From: an uncultured Eubacteriales bacterium
Lineage (GTDB): Bacteria > Bacillota > Clostridia > Lachnospirales > Lachnospiraceae
Length of the DNA: 64,000 bases
Assembly: GCA_900319795.1 (NCBI GenBank)
Contig: ONPU01000001.1
Span: 1 to 64,000, forward strand
Direction of reading: 5' to 3'
The position numbers and the translations under genes were made by a program. Position 1 is the first letter of the stretch; every line of letters starts with the position of its first letter. Shown one piece after another: positions 1 to 8,330 of this stretch. The notes beneath the pieces were generated by a model. That model ran no database searches. It saw only the letters and a program-made list of their open reading frames with translations, and had not been told where the DNA came from.

Positions 1-2
1 TC

Positions 3-104
3 AATGCGGATGTAAACGCGGCATATCAGATCCTGAAAGCAGGCGGAATCATGGACCTGAAGATCAAGCAGGCGGAGCCGGTAAGAAAGATAAAAGCAGT
101 CTGA
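3..104 (+). CDS. TnpB/OrfB-type IS200/IS605 protein, C-terminal end only
   Basis: The window opens inside a reading frame that ends at TGA 102-104. The 33 visible residues begin NADVNAAYQILKAGG, which matches the end of the RuvC/zinc-ribbon region of TnpB proteins, where a conserved D-x-N-A/G-A-x-x-I-L segment holds the last RuvC aspartate. TnpB is an RNA-guided nuclease encoded in IS200/IS605 elements. Only this tail can be seen, so it is impossible to say whether the gene is intact upstream or whether a tnpA partner exists. The hairpin-rich DNA just downstream (105-353) fits the right end of such an element. A different OrfB-like protein with the same C-terminal motif cannot be excluded. 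Confidence 0.6.
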   Translation, partial: NADVNAAYQILKAGGIMDLKIKQAEPVRKIKAV

Positions 105-299
105 GTCACATCAGGTAGAGGCATCAGGCTGGTGCCAGTAAAGGACCCTTGGTTTTAAAAGCTCATGGGCGATTTATAAATATCAACTATATGTTGATAA
201 ACAGCCATTCGTGATTGCGTTGATTTCTAGAAAGCAATCCATTATAATATAACAAAGGAAATCAACCGCCCACAAGGGGTTGACCAGTTTATAAGGATA
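105..299 (+). mobile_element. Probable right end of IS200/IS605-type element with structured, omegaRNA-like DNA
   Basis: There is no gene between 105 and 434. After the tnpB stop there are three hairpins. The first is ATCAAC/GTTGAT around 182-198. The second, at about 213-241, pairs GATTGC with GCAATC and TTTC with GAAA across a small bulge. The third is TCAACC/GGTTGA at 262-283 with an inner CC-acaa-GG tip. Known IS200/IS605 elements carry a subterminal hairpin near the right end, and the TnpB guide RNA (omegaRNA) is made from the tnpB 3' end plus this right end. The third hairpin is a reasonable candidate for the subterminal one, which would place the element end near 285-300. The boundary and the RNA are inference. 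Confidence 0.35.
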
Positions 300-353
300 A
301 CATAGAAATGCCGCCTTTTCGCTTGCCAAAGTTTCGGGGCGGTTTTTCTATGT
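300..353 (+). terminator. Long hairpin, likely rho-independent terminator
   Basis: ACATAGAAA at 300-308 pairs exactly with TTTCTATGT at 345-353, and the inner CCGCC at 311-315 pairs with GGCGG near 338-342, followed by a T run. It lies between the tnpB tail and the convergent transporter gene, so it could stop transcription from the left. Because the A-rich and T-rich arms mirror each other it may work in both directions. Confidence 0.5.
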
Positions 354-434
354 CAGTCTACTTGTGACAAATCAAATAAATGAATGTTGGGAATGAAGGC
401 CAACCACCCTGTAAACACGGTTGATTTCACAAAT

Positions 435-1379
435 CTATTGTATAATATCTTTTGTTTTAATACAACGGATGAATTTTATAAATGCCGACTCCGGAAGTTC
501 CGAGATGACAATCGCCAGGAACATCAGCGAGCATCCGGCGATCTCCCTTGGCGTAAGACGCTGTGAAAGAAACAGCCATCCTCCGATCGCTCCGAAAACG
601 CTCTCGAGACACATCGCGAGAGAGGCGATCGAGGGATCCAGATCCTTCTGGCCTACAATCTGAAGCGTATAGGCGACGCCGCTGGACATGATACCGGCAT
701 ACAGGATCGCGGGAAGAGCACCTTGAATCTGGGAAAGGGTTGGCTTGTCAAAGAGGAGCATCGGCACGGTCGCGATCAGAGCTTCGATAAACATTTCCCA
801 GAAAGCGAGCTTGACGCCGTCCTGATAGCGGACGAAATAATTGACCGACAGGATCTGTATGGCGAAGAGCGCGGCGGAGAGGAGCATCAGGAGGTCACCT
901 GTGCCGATTGTTCCGAAACCTTCGCCGGCCTTAATGCATAAAAGCCACAGTCCGACAAGTCCGATGAGGATTCCGATCCAGATCTTTCCGGAAGGTCTGC
1001 TGCCAAGAAAAATCGAAAACACCGGAACGATGACCATATATAACGCGGTTATGAAACTGGCACGTGCCGTAGTGGTATATGCGATGCCGATCTGCTGGAC
1101 CACGCTGGCCGCGAACAGGGCAACACCGCAGATGACGCCTCCGCGAAGGAGCCTTGGCGCGAACATGGTGCTTTTAAGTGTGCTCATGCGGGTGCGATCA
1201 ATGAATACAATCACCGGAAGCAAAAACACAACGGCGATCCAGTTCCGAAGGGCGATAAATGTGGACGCGCCGACATATTCCGCCCCGACGCTTTGGGATA
1301 CAAACGCGAAGCCCCAGATCATCGCGGCGAGGATGAGAAGAAGAGTATGCGTAACCGCAGTATTTTTATTTTTCATCAT
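435..1379 (-). CDS. EamA/DMT-family transporter
   Basis: This 314-residue protein has the length and hydrophobic pattern of the drug/metabolite transporter superfamily: about ten membrane segments arranged as two EamA repeats (roughly residues 12-145 and 155-295). The N-terminal LILAAMIWGFAFVSQ and the later YTTTARASFITALYMVIVP and LAMCLESVFGAIGGWLF segments are typical of the family. Such proteins export amino acids, metabolites or drugs, and the substrate cannot be read from sequence. The start is one of two adjacent ATGs (1379 or 1376), and the ribosome site is weak. It stands alone on the minus strand, convergent with the tnpB tail and divergent from the zinc-ribbon gene at 1557. The last 15 or so residues are lysine-rich and lie in AT-rich DNA next to the insertion-element end, so the C-terminus may have been altered. 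Confidence 0.85.
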   Translation of the reverse strand: MMKNKNTAVTHTLLLILAAMIWGFAFVSQSVGAEYVGASTFIALRNWIAVVFLLPVIVFIDRTRMSTLKSTMFAPRLLRGGVICGVALFAASVVQQIGIAYTTTARASFITALYMVIVPVFSIFLGSRPSGKIWIGILIGLVGLWLLCIKAGEGFGTIGTGDLLMLLSAALFAIQILSVNYFVRYQDGVKLAFWEMFIEALIATVPMLLFDKPTLSQIQGALPAILYAGIMSSGVAYTLQIVGQKDLDPSIASLAMCLESVFGAIGGWLFLSQRLTPREIAGCSLMFLAIVISELPESAFIKFIRCIKTKDIIQ

Positions 1380-1556
1380 TTGCTTTTCGTGGTAGAATAC
1401 TATTTACATTCAACTTTGGAACCGACAGTTAGTTACTTTACATGATGGGGTTTCAAATTGCAAGAATTCCGTTTTCACAAGACGGACACAATCCTGTGCC
1501 ACAATAGACAGTTGATGGACCGGAACTGTAAAACGATTACATCGGGAGATTAATAT

Positions 1557-2453
1557 ATGTATTGTTCAAAATGCGGCAGTAAGGTACCTAGAGGTACCGC
1601 GACCTGTCCGGAATGCGGACAGGATCTGACATATGAGAGTATTCATTTAAAAGATAAGGACGGAAAGAAGAAGGGAGGATCTTCCTCCGTGCTTCCCGGC
1701 GTCATTATGGCGTGTCTCCTTACTCTGACGGTCTTTGAACTGGTATTTCTGTTCGGTGTAGCTCCTCAGAAGGTTACAAAGAGCCCTGAAGCGGAGCTGA
1801 ACGCGGAAGCGTCTGCCGCCTCCGAAGGAGTGGCGGAACTCATCCCGACCTACGCGCCGAAGGAAGTGCCGACAGTGGAAGCGGAAGAGGAAACGGAGCC
1901 TACGCCGACTGCTTACGCGACTCCGAAGCCCGCTAAGAAATCTTCGAAGAAGAAGGCGAAGGCAACGCCTACCCCGACACCTACAGCGACTCCTACACCG
2001 ACACCGACGCCGACTCCTACGCCTACGCCTGAACCGGAACCGACTATGACGCCGACACCGGAAATCGCTGAAGAAGTGGAAGAGTTCGTGGATGAAAATG
2101 ATCTGCCGGTTTACGAACCGACAGAAGAAGATCTTCCGGTCTATGAAGAAAGCACTGAGGAAATTCCCGTTGCAGTAGAGACCACAGACAAGCTTCCGCA
2201 CAGCTCGGATAAAAAGATCAAGGCGAACCAGCTTGACGGAATGTCCGCGGAAGATATCCGGATCGCGAGAAATGAGATCTATGCCCGCCACGGCCTGATC
2301 TTCCAATCCGAAGATCTTCAGGAGTATTTCTCGGCGCAGCCCTGGTATAAGGGAACGGTCGATGACGCTTCCAAGATCAAGCTGACCGAGTTGGAGCAGC
2401 AAAATATCAAGACGATCACGGACTACGAGAAGGCTCACAATATCAATCAGTAA
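1557..2453 (+). CDS. Zinc-ribbon membrane protein with Pro/Thr linker and YARHG domain
   Basis: The 298-residue product has four parts. Residues 1-24 form a zinc ribbon (CSKCGSKVP and CPECGQD, four cysteines in C-x2-C pairs). One membrane helix lies at about 46-66. A long linker at about 130-170 is made almost entirely of Thr-Pro dipeptides and then becomes acidic. The C-terminal YARHG domain contains IRIARNEIYARHG and PWYKGT. YARHG domains are thought to be extracellular modules in bacterial envelope proteins, so the likely topology is a cytoplasmic zinc ribbon with the linker and YARHG domain outside. The function is unknown. The ATG follows GGGAG by about 7 nt. It is followed by a strong terminator at 2494, so it appears to be transcribed alone. 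The 177 bases before it show no convincing consensus promoter. Confidence 0.8.
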   Translation: MYCSKCGSKVPRGTATCPECGQDLTYESIHLKDKDGKKKGGSSSVLPGVIMACLLTLTVFELVFLFGVAPQKVTKSPEAELNAEASAASEGVAELIPTYAPKEVPTVEAEEETEPTPTAYATPKPAKKSSKKKAKATPTPTPTATPTPTPTPTPTPTPEPEPTMTPTPEIAEEVEEFVDENDLPVYEPTEEDLPVYEESTEEIPVAVETTDKLPHSSDKKIKANQLDGMSAEDIRIARNEIYARHGLIFQSEDLQEYFSAQPWYKGTVDDASKIKLTELEQQNIKTITDYEKAHNINQ

Positions 2454-2493
2454 AGGAATGGAATTGCTTCTATTGAATAAGAAATGAACCGAC

Positions 2494-2530
2494 GGACAGG
2501 GGAACGGAATGCACCGGCTCCTGTCCTTTT
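2494..2530 (+). terminator. Rho-independent terminator after the YARHG gene
   Basis: GGACAGGGG at 2494-2502 pairs with CTCCTGTCC at 2518-2526 (one G-U pair), with an inner CGG/CCG helix, followed by TTTT. It separates the YARHG gene from pyrB. Confidence 0.85.
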
Positions 2531-2559
2531 GTTCATCGCTTTTTTATTCAAAACATGTC

Positions 2560-2588
2560 TTGCAAGATGGTACTCAATATATTAAAAT
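2560..2588 (+). promoter_or_regulatory. Promoter of pyrBI
   Basis: TTGCAA at 2560-2565 and TAAAAT at 2583-2588 are separated by 17 bases. Transcription would start near 2595 and give a leader of about 80 nt before pyrB. Confidence 0.6.
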
Positions 2589-2650
2589 TTTGAGCGGCGA
2601 AATTGAGAGTTGGATACGGCATACGGAATGTCCATATGCAAAAACGACAT

Positions 2651-2674
2651 TTTAAGAGTATTCTTAAAGGAGGT
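2651..2674 (+). promoter_or_regulatory. Leader hairpin touching the pyrB ribosome site
   Basis: TTTAAGA at 2651-2657 and TCTTAAA at 2662-2668 form a perfect 7-bp stem with a GTAT loop. The Shine-Dalgarno GGAGGT follows directly at 2669-2674. A helix flush against the ribosome site could tune initiation. No PyrR-type antiterminator/terminator pair is visible in the leader. Confidence 0.45.
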
Positions 2675-2677
2675 ACT

Positions 2678-3604
2678 ATGGCAGTCAGACATCTGATGAG
2701 TCCGCTGGACTTTACAGTGGAAGAGTTGGATCATTTATTGGATCTTGCCAACGACATTGAATTGCATCGTGAAAAATACGCACATATCTGTGACGGAAAA
2801 AGAATTGCCACCTTGTTCTATGAACCCAGTACCAGAACCCGTTTGAGTTTTGAAGCTGCGATGATGAACTTAGGTGGCAGTGTTTTAGGTTTCCACTCTG
2901 AAGATTCCTCTTCGGCTGCCAAGGGAGAGTCGGTAGCGGATACGATCCGGATCGTATCGTGCTACGCGGATATCGCGGCTATGCGTCATCCGAAAGAAGG
3001 CGCTCCGCTCGTTGCCTCGTTAAAGTCCTCAATTCCGGTGATCAATGCCGGCGACGGAGGACATCAGCATCCGACCCAGACCCTGACCGACATCCTGACG
3101 ATCCGTTCCTTAAAAGGAAGGCTCGGCAATCTTACGGTGGGAATCTGCGGGGATCTGAAATTCGGCAGAACCGTGCATTCACTGATCGCGTCGCTGTCCC
3201 GCTATGAAGGCATTTCCTTCGTCCTGATTTCACCGGAAGAACTGAAAGTGCCGAGCTATGTCAGGGACTCGCTTCGCGCGAAGAATATCCCGTACAGCGA
3301 GGTCGTGAAGCTGGACGCCGATACCATGGCGGATCTGGACATTCTCTATATGACGAGAGTTCAGAGAGAGCGCTTCTTCAATGAAGCGGACTACGTACGT
3401 ATGAAGGACTTCTATATTTTAGACCGGGAAAAACTGGAACTCGCGCCGAAGGACATGTGCGTCCTGCATCCGCTTCCGAGAGTCAATGAGATCGCGGTCG
3501 ATGTGGACGACGATCCGAGGGCGTGCTATTTCCGTCAGGCACAGTATGGCGTTTACGCGAGAATGGCTCTGATTCTTACTCTTCTTGGAATTGAGGTGGA
3601 CTGA
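2678..3604 (+). CDS. pyrB: Aspartate carbamoyltransferase catalytic chain
   Basis: This enzyme joins carbamoyl phosphate and aspartate, the committed step of pyrimidine synthesis. The 308-residue product is the usual length. The carbamoyl-phosphate loop STRTR is at residues 51-55, and the HPLPR motif starts near residue 264. A TTG codon at 2603 would extend the frame, but the ATG at 2678 sits behind a strong AAAGGAGG and begins with the family N-terminus ([12 protein letters not shown]), so it is chosen. The regulatory chain gene pyrI follows after 2 nt, which means a class B-type holoenzyme of catalytic trimers and regulatory dimers is expected. No other pyrimidine genes are in the window. 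Confidence 0.97.
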   Translation: MAVRHLMSPLDFTVEELDHLLDLANDIELHREKYAHICDGKRIATLFYEPSTRTRLSFEAAMMNLGGSVLGFHSEDSSSAAKGESVADTIRIVSCYADIAAMRHPKEGAPLVASLKSSIPVINAGDGGHQHPTQTLTDILTIRSLKGRLGNLTVGICGDLKFGRTVHSLIASLSRYEGISFVLISPEELKVPSYVRDSLRAKNIPYSEVVKLDADTMADLDILYMTRVQRERFFNEADYVRMKDFYILDREKLELAPKDMCVLHPLPRVNEIAVDVDDDPRACYFRQAQYGVYARMALILTLLGIEVD

Positions 3605-3606
3605 GT

Positions 3607-4086
3607 ATGGAATATGAAAAGACTATTGAGATGAACGGTCGCGAGAATACACTGAGTATCGGCGCTTTGGTGGAAGGCTTTGTGCTGGACCATATCGAAG
3701 CGGGCCACGCGATGACGATTTACCGCTATCTGAAACTCGGAAAGCTGGACTGCACGGTCGCGATTATTAAAAACGCTTCCTCCAATAAGATGGGGAAAAA
3801 GGACATTATCAAGGTGGCGTGCCCCATCGACTACCTCGATCTGGATGTCCTCGGCTTTATTGATCACAATATCACCGTCAACGTGATCAAAGACAGCCGG
3901 ATTATCGAAAAGAAGGAACTGAAGCTTCCGGCTCAGGTGACGAACGTGATCCGCTGCAAGAATCCGCGTTGCATCACGTCGATCGAGCAGGGCCTGGATC
4001 AGATCTTCATACTGGCGGATCCGGAGAAACCTCTTTACCGGTGCCGTTACTGTGAAGAAAAATGGGACGGAGTCCTGAAAAAATAA
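3607..4086 (+). CDS. pyrI: Aspartate carbamoyltransferase regulatory chain
   Basis: The 159-residue product has the two expected domains: an N-terminal nucleotide-binding effector domain (about 1-100) and a C-terminal zinc domain with C117-x4-C122-x23-C146-x2-C149, the cluster that contacts the catalytic chain. In known homologues CTP (with UTP) inhibits and ATP activates the holoenzyme through this subunit. It begins 2 nt after pyrB and is certainly co-transcribed. Its last codons overlap the predicted promoter of the RNase P RNA gene, which begins about 25 nt downstream. Confidence 0.96.
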   Translation: MEYEKTIEMNGRENTLSIGALVEGFVLDHIEAGHAMTIYRYLKLGKLDCTVAIIKNASSNKMGKKDIIKVACPIDYLDLDVLGFIDHNITVNVIKDSRIIEKKELKLPAQVTNVIRCKNPRCITSIEQGLDQIFILADPEKPLYRCRYCEEKWDGVLKK

Positions 4087-4104
4087 GGTAAAACGTGTTA
4101 AAAT
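4075..4104 (+). promoter_or_regulatory. Promoter of rnpB inside the end of pyrI
   Basis: TAAAAT at 4099-4104 lies 7 nt before the mapped RNA start. The -35 (CTGAAA at 4075-4080, 18-nt spacing) is degenerate. The promoter overlaps the pyrI stop codon. Confidence 0.5.
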
Positions 4105-4110
4105 GGATTT

Positions 4111-4456
4111 ACAGCGGTCGGGTATACGGTCGCGGCATGCGCATGCATGACGAGGAAAGTCCGGGCTTCAAAGGGCAGGATGCCGGATAACGTCCGGCAG
4201 GGGTAACTCTCGGGATAGCGCAACAGAAAAGAACCGCCGGTCATTGACCGGTAAGGGTGAAAAGGCAGTGTAAGAGACTACCGCTGAGCCCGGTAACGGG
4301 ACAGGCAGTGCAAGCCCCATCCGAAGCAAGGTCAAGTACGAGACGATACAGCGGCCCGTTGTGTCTCGTGGTAGACCGCTTGAGCTGTCCGGCAACGGGC
4401 AGTCTAGACAGATGACCGTACACGACAGAACCCGGCTTACAGCCCGGCCGCTTTTT
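4111..4456 (+). ncRNA. rnpB: RNase P RNA, class A-like
   Basis: RNase P RNA is the ribozyme that removes 5' leaders from pre-tRNA. The conserved early block GAGGAAAGTCCGGGC lies at about 4150-4165, and the conserved ACAGAACCCGGCTTACA is at about 4426-4442. The ends form helix P1: AGCGGTCGGG (4113-4122) pairs with CCCGGCCGCT (4443-4452) with one G-U pair. A short T run follows, so P1 and the T run may serve as terminator. The length of about 345 nt is normal. The sequence looks like the ancestral A type; I did not fold the specificity domain. ppx begins 43 nt downstream. Confidence 0.95.
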
Positions 4457-4498
4457 AAAAGATTGCCGCATGGCATCAAAGGGAGGTTGAAACAAGAG

Positions 4499-6037
4499 AT
4501 GGCAATTACTCAATTCGCTGCCATTGACATCGGATCCTACAATGTATCTATGGAAATATTTGAGGTCGGCAGAAAGAACGGCCTTCGTTCTCTTACAAGC
4601 GTGCGCATGCCGCTTGAACTCGGAAAGGATACATTTGCCCTTAAAAAGATCAGTATGGAGAAGCTCGGGGAACTGATCCGTATTCTGACCGATTACAAGC
4701 GGATCATGAAAGAGTACGGCGTTACCGATCTTCGGGCCTGCGCGAAATCCGCCTTCAGGGAAGCGGAGAACCGCGACCTGATTATTGACCATATTCTGAG
4801 GGCGACCGGAATTCGGGTGGACATCCTTTCGAACTCCGAACAGCGTTTCCTCGGATACAAGTCCATCGCGTCCAGAGGCGAGGAATTCCAGAAATTCATT
4901 GAAAAAGGAACCGCGATCGTCGATATCGGCGGCGGCAGCGCGCAGATCTCCCTGTTTGACAAAGACGCTCTTGTCTCGACCCAGAATCTTCTTCTCGGTT
5001 CCTTAAGAATCCGCGAAAATCTTTCCCGTATTGACCGGGAAACGCTTCGCTATGACGCTCTGATCGAAGAACTGATCCGTTCGGAGCTGGTCAGTTTCCG
5101 GAAAATGTATCTGAAGAACCGTCGTATTGAGAACATCATTCTGGTCGGCGATTATTTCACGAACCTGATTTTCCAGAACAGAAGCGACATGAACAAGACG
5201 GAGACCCGCGACGAATTCATGGAATGGTATAAGAGCATCGCGGAAGGCTCCCCGCGCGAAGTCGGAGAGGAAATGGGCATCTCTTCGGAGGTTTCGACGG
5301 TCCTCATCCCGATGGCGGTTCTCTACAGGATGCTGATCAACGAATTCGACGTCCAGACGATCTGGCTTCCGGGCATCCAGCTTACTGACGGTATCGCCTA
5401 TGATTACGGCGAACGGAAGAAGCTCATTAAGAGTTCCCATGATTTTGAAAATGATATCCTCCGCGCCGCGCGCAACATGTCAAGACGCTATGCCAGCAAT
5501 AAACAGCACAATGAGGCGCTTGTGGCGGCATCGGAGACCATTTTCAACGCGGTGAGGAAAATCTGCGGCCTCGTTCCGCGCGACCGCCTGCTGCTGAAAG
5601 TGGCCTGCTACCTTCATGACTGCGGAAAATACATCAGCATGACGGACACCGCGGAATCTTCCTACAACATCATCATGTCGACGGAAATCATCGGACTTTC
5701 GGACAGAGAGAGAAGCATTATCGCCAATGTAGTGAGATTTAACACAAGATCTATGGCGGCATACAATCCCGCGGAACGGCCGAAAGACTTAAGTACCGGC
5801 GACTATATGCTCGCGCTTCGTCTCGCCGCGATCCTCCGTCTGGCGGGAAGTCTGGACATCAGCTATAAACAGAAAGCGGACAGCCTGAAGGTGTCCGTGA
5901 AAGACCGAGAACTGCACATCAGTATCGGAACGAAGGAAGATTATACGCTCGAGCGCGGGTTCTTCGATGTGAACTCGGAGTTCTTTGAGGAAATATTTGA
6001 CCTTAAGCCCATGCTGAAGGTTCGGACTTTGGGTTGA
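4499..6037 (+). CDS. ppx: Exopolyphosphatase / guanosine pentaphosphatase family
   Basis: Ppx/GppA enzymes release phosphate from the ends of polyphosphate or hydrolyse pppGpp. The 512-residue product has the actin-like ATPase fold: AIDIGSYN near the start and VDIGGGSAQISL in the middle, followed by a C-terminal HD-type domain with a CYLHDCGKY motif (His373-Asp374). The frame stays open upstream through the RNase P RNA gene, but the ATG at 4499 follows GGGAGG and begins the family N-terminus, so it is chosen. Polyphosphate kinase follows after 39 nt, so synthesis and breakdown of polyphosphate are encoded together. No separate promoter is obvious in the 42 bases after rnpB, so part of the transcription may come through rnpB. 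Confidence 0.92.
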   Translation: MAITQFAAIDIGSYNVSMEIFEVGRKNGLRSLTSVRMPLELGKDTFALKKISMEKLGELIRILTDYKRIMKEYGVTDLRACAKSAFREAENRDLIIDHILRATGIRVDILSNSEQRFLGYKSIASRGEEFQKFIEKGTAIVDIGGGSAQISLFDKDALVSTQNLLLGSLRIRENLSRIDRETLRYDALIEELIRSELVSFRKMYLKNRRIENIILVGDYFTNLIFQNRSDMNKTETRDEFMEWYKSIAEGSPREVGEEMGISSEVSTVLIPMAVLYRMLINEFDVQTIWLPGIQLTDGIAYDYGERKKLIKSSHDFENDILRAARNMSRRYASNKQHNEALVAASETIFNAVRKICGLVPRDRLLLKVACYLHDCGKYISMTDTAESSYNIIMSTEIIGLSDRERSIIANVVRFNTRSMAAYNPAERPKDLSTGDYMLALRLAAILRLAGSLDISYKQKADSLKVSVKDRELHISIGTKEDYTLERGFFDVNSEFFEEIFDLKPMLKVRTLG

Positions 6038-6076
6038 AAAGGGACGTACAATTATCGATGAAAGGCAGGAAATGGA

Positions 6077-8314
6077 ATGGCACCTTCTGATTCCAAGAAA
6101 ATGAGTTCAACATCAAAAGCGGCTGAGGCAAATGCGGCGGCGAAAGCCTCTGACGGAGCGGGAGTTCCGGATTTTACAGCACCGTCCAATTTCTACAACC
6201 GTGAAATATCATGGCTCGGTTTCAATTCCAGATGCTTGAGCGAGGCCAGGGACTCGAAGATTGTCCCGCTTTTTGAGCGCCTGAAATTCCTTTCGATTAC
6301 CGAATCGAATCTGGATGAATTCTGCATGGTCCGGATCGCGTCTCTGAAAGACCAGGTGCATGCGGGCTATAAGGGCGTGGACATCGCGGGCATGAATTCC
6401 CAGGAGCAGCTGGACGCTCTTTCCGTCAAGGTGCATGAATTCGTACATGACCAGTACAGTACTTTCAATCGTTCAATCGTACCCGCTCTTTTAAAAGCGG
6501 GGCTCAAGATCGCCGCTTTCGGGGAACTGGAAGAGGCTCAGAAGAATTTCCTTCACAAGTACTATGAAGAGGTGATCTATCCGGTACTGACGCCGATGGC
6601 CCTTGATTCTTCGAGACCGTTCCCCCTTGTCCGCAACAAATCGCTGAATATCGGCGCGCTCATTTCCGCAAAGGAAAACAGCGGAAAGCTGAGCCGGAAG
6701 GGGAAAAAGAAGAAGCCGGAAATGGAATTCGCGACCGTGCAGGTTCCTTCCGTCCTTCCGAGAGTGATCGAACTTCCTGCTTTGAGTGACGGAACGCGCA
6801 CGGTGATCCTTCTGGAGGAAGTGATCCGGGGCTATATCGGCGAGCTGTTCCAGCGCTATGATGTGGTCTGTACCTGCGCCTACAGGGTCATGAGAAACGC
6901 CGACCTTACGATCGACGAAGAGGAAGCGGAAGACCTGCTTCTCGAGATCCAGCGCCAGATCAAAAAACGCCAGTGGGGCGAAGTCATCAAGCTGGAAGTG
7001 GAAGAAGGAGTGGACAAGAAGCTCCTCAAAGTGCTGCGCAGAGAATTCAAGATCGCGGACGCGGATCTTTACTATATTCCGGGACCGCTGGATCTGACAT
7101 TCTGCATGAAGCTCTACGGCCTTGACGGCTTCGATGAATATAAGGAAAAACCCTATACGCCGGCACCTGTACAGGATTTCGAGGGCGCGGCCAGCGTATT
7201 TGACGCGATCCGCCAGAAGGATATCCTCGTCCACCATCCGTATATGAGTTTCGATCCGGTTGTTTCGTTCGTGAGCCAGGCTGCCGTGGATCCTGACGTT
7301 CTGGCGATTAAGCAGACGCTGTACAGAGTTTCCGGCAACTCGCCGATTATCAAGGCACTCGCGACGGCAGCGGATAACGGAAAGCAGGTAACGGTTCTTG
7401 TCGAGCTGAAAGCCCGCTTTGACGAGGAACACAATATCGCCTGGGCGAAGACGCTTGAAAAAGCCGGCTGCCACGTCATCTACGGTCTTCTGGGACTGAA
7501 GGTCCACAGCAAGATCACGATGGTCGTAAGGAGAGAAGAAGACGGGATCCGCAGATATGTCCATCTCGGAACCGGCAATTATAACGACTCCACGGCAAAG
7601 ATCTATACCGATCTGGGCCTTTTCACCTGCAGCGAGTCCATCGGACAGGACGCGACAGCCGTATTCAATATGCTTTCGGGCTATTCGGAGCCTGACCGTT
7701 GGTACAAGCTTCTCGTCGCTCCGATCTGGCTGAAGGACGGCTTCAAGAAAATGATCCGCCGCGAAGCCGAAAACGCGAAGGCAGGAAAGCCCGCGTTTAT
7801 CCGGGCGAAAATGAATTCCCTCTGCGATCCGGAGATCATCAGCGAGCTGTACAAAGCCTCTTACGCAGGCGTGCAGATCGACCTGCTCGTGCGCGGAATC
7901 TGCTGCCTGAAGGCCGGACAGCCCGGAATCTCGGAGAATATCCGCGTCCGTTCGATCGTCGGGAATTTCCTGGAACACGCGCGCATTTTCTGGTTCTCAA
8001 ATGACGGCGACGATGAAGTCTATATGGGTTCCGCGGACTGGATGCCGCGAAATCTGGACCGCCGCGTGGAAATTGTATTTCCGGTAGATTCCGAGGAGCT
8101 GAAGGAAGAAGTGAAACATATCCTCACTACGGAGTTTGAAGATAACGTCAAGGCGCATCTGCTTCTTCCGGACGGAAGCTATGAGAAGATCGACAAAAGG
8201 GGCAAGAAGCTCGTGAATTCCCAGGAGCAGTTCTGCAAGGAAGCATGGGCAAAAGTTCCGAAGAAAAAAGGGACGAAGAAGGAACGCCGGTTTACGCCGT
8301 CTGAAGGAATCTGA
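6077..8314 (+). CDS. ppk1: Polyphosphate kinase 1
   Basis: PPK1 reversibly transfers the gamma phosphate of ATP to polyphosphate through a phosphohistidine. The 745-residue product contains the N domain (EISWLGFNSRCLSEA), the head domain, and two phospholipase-D-like C domains. The predicted phosphohistidine is His477 in VHSK, and the second conserved histidine is His496 in YVHLGTGNYN. The first 35 or so residues (Ala/Ser/Lys-rich) are an extension before the conserved core. The last 30 are strongly basic (KKKGTKKERR), perhaps a polyphosphate-binding tail (inference). GGCAGGA precedes the ATG. It lies between ppx and glf in an apparent operon. Confidence 0.96.
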   Translation: MAPSDSKKMSSTSKAAEANAAAKASDGAGVPDFTAPSNFYNREISWLGFNSRCLSEARDSKIVPLFERLKFLSITESNLDEFCMVRIASLKDQVHAGYKGVDIAGMNSQEQLDALSVKVHEFVHDQYSTFNRSIVPALLKAGLKIAAFGELEEAQKNFLHKYYEEVIYPVLTPMALDSSRPFPLVRNKSLNIGALISAKENSGKLSRKGKKKKPEMEFATVQVPSVLPRVIELPALSDGTRTVILLEEVIRGYIGELFQRYDVVCTCAYRVMRNADLTIDEEEAEDLLLEIQRQIKKRQWGEVIKLEVEEGVDKKLLKVLRREFKIADADLYYIPGPLDLTFCMKLYGLDGFDEYKEKPYTPAPVQDFEGAASVFDAIRQKDILVHHPYMSFDPVVSFVSQAAVDPDVLAIKQTLYRVSGNSPIIKALATAADNGKQVTVLVELKARFDEEHNIAWAKTLEKAGCHVIYGLLGLKVHSKITMVVRREEDGIRRYVHLGTGNYNDSTAKIYTDLGLFTCSESIGQDATAVFNMLSGYSEPDRWYKLLVAPIWLKDGFKKMIRREAENAKAGKPAFIRAKMNSLCDPEIISELYKASYAGVQIDLLVRGICCLKAGQPGISENIRVRSIVGNFLEHARIFWFSNDGDDEVYMGSADWMPRNLDRRVEIVFPVDSEELKEEVKHILTTEFEDNVKAHLLLPDGSYEKIDKRGKKLVNSQEQFCKEAWAKVPKKKGTKKERRFTPSEGI

Positions 8315-8330
8315 GTGAGAAGGAGAACAG

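Noticed and set aside
421..446. TTGATT...TATAAT promoter-like pair inside the transporter 3' end
   Set aside because: The spacing is only 14 nt, and it would drive antisense RNA with no gene downstream, so it is probably chance in AT-rich DNA.
1647..2438. Long arginine-rich frame opposite the YARHG gene
   Set aside because: It is the mirror image of the Thr-Pro repeat and acidic linker, with no ribosome site or family resemblance.
4361..4498. Upstream extension of ppx from a GTG
   Set aside because: It would translate the end of the RNase P RNA. The ATG at 4499 has a strong ribosome site and the conserved start.
6491..7978. 495-codon open frame opposite ppk1
   Set aside because: Antisense to a highly conserved gene, with no Shine-Dalgarno and a composition typical of shadow frames.
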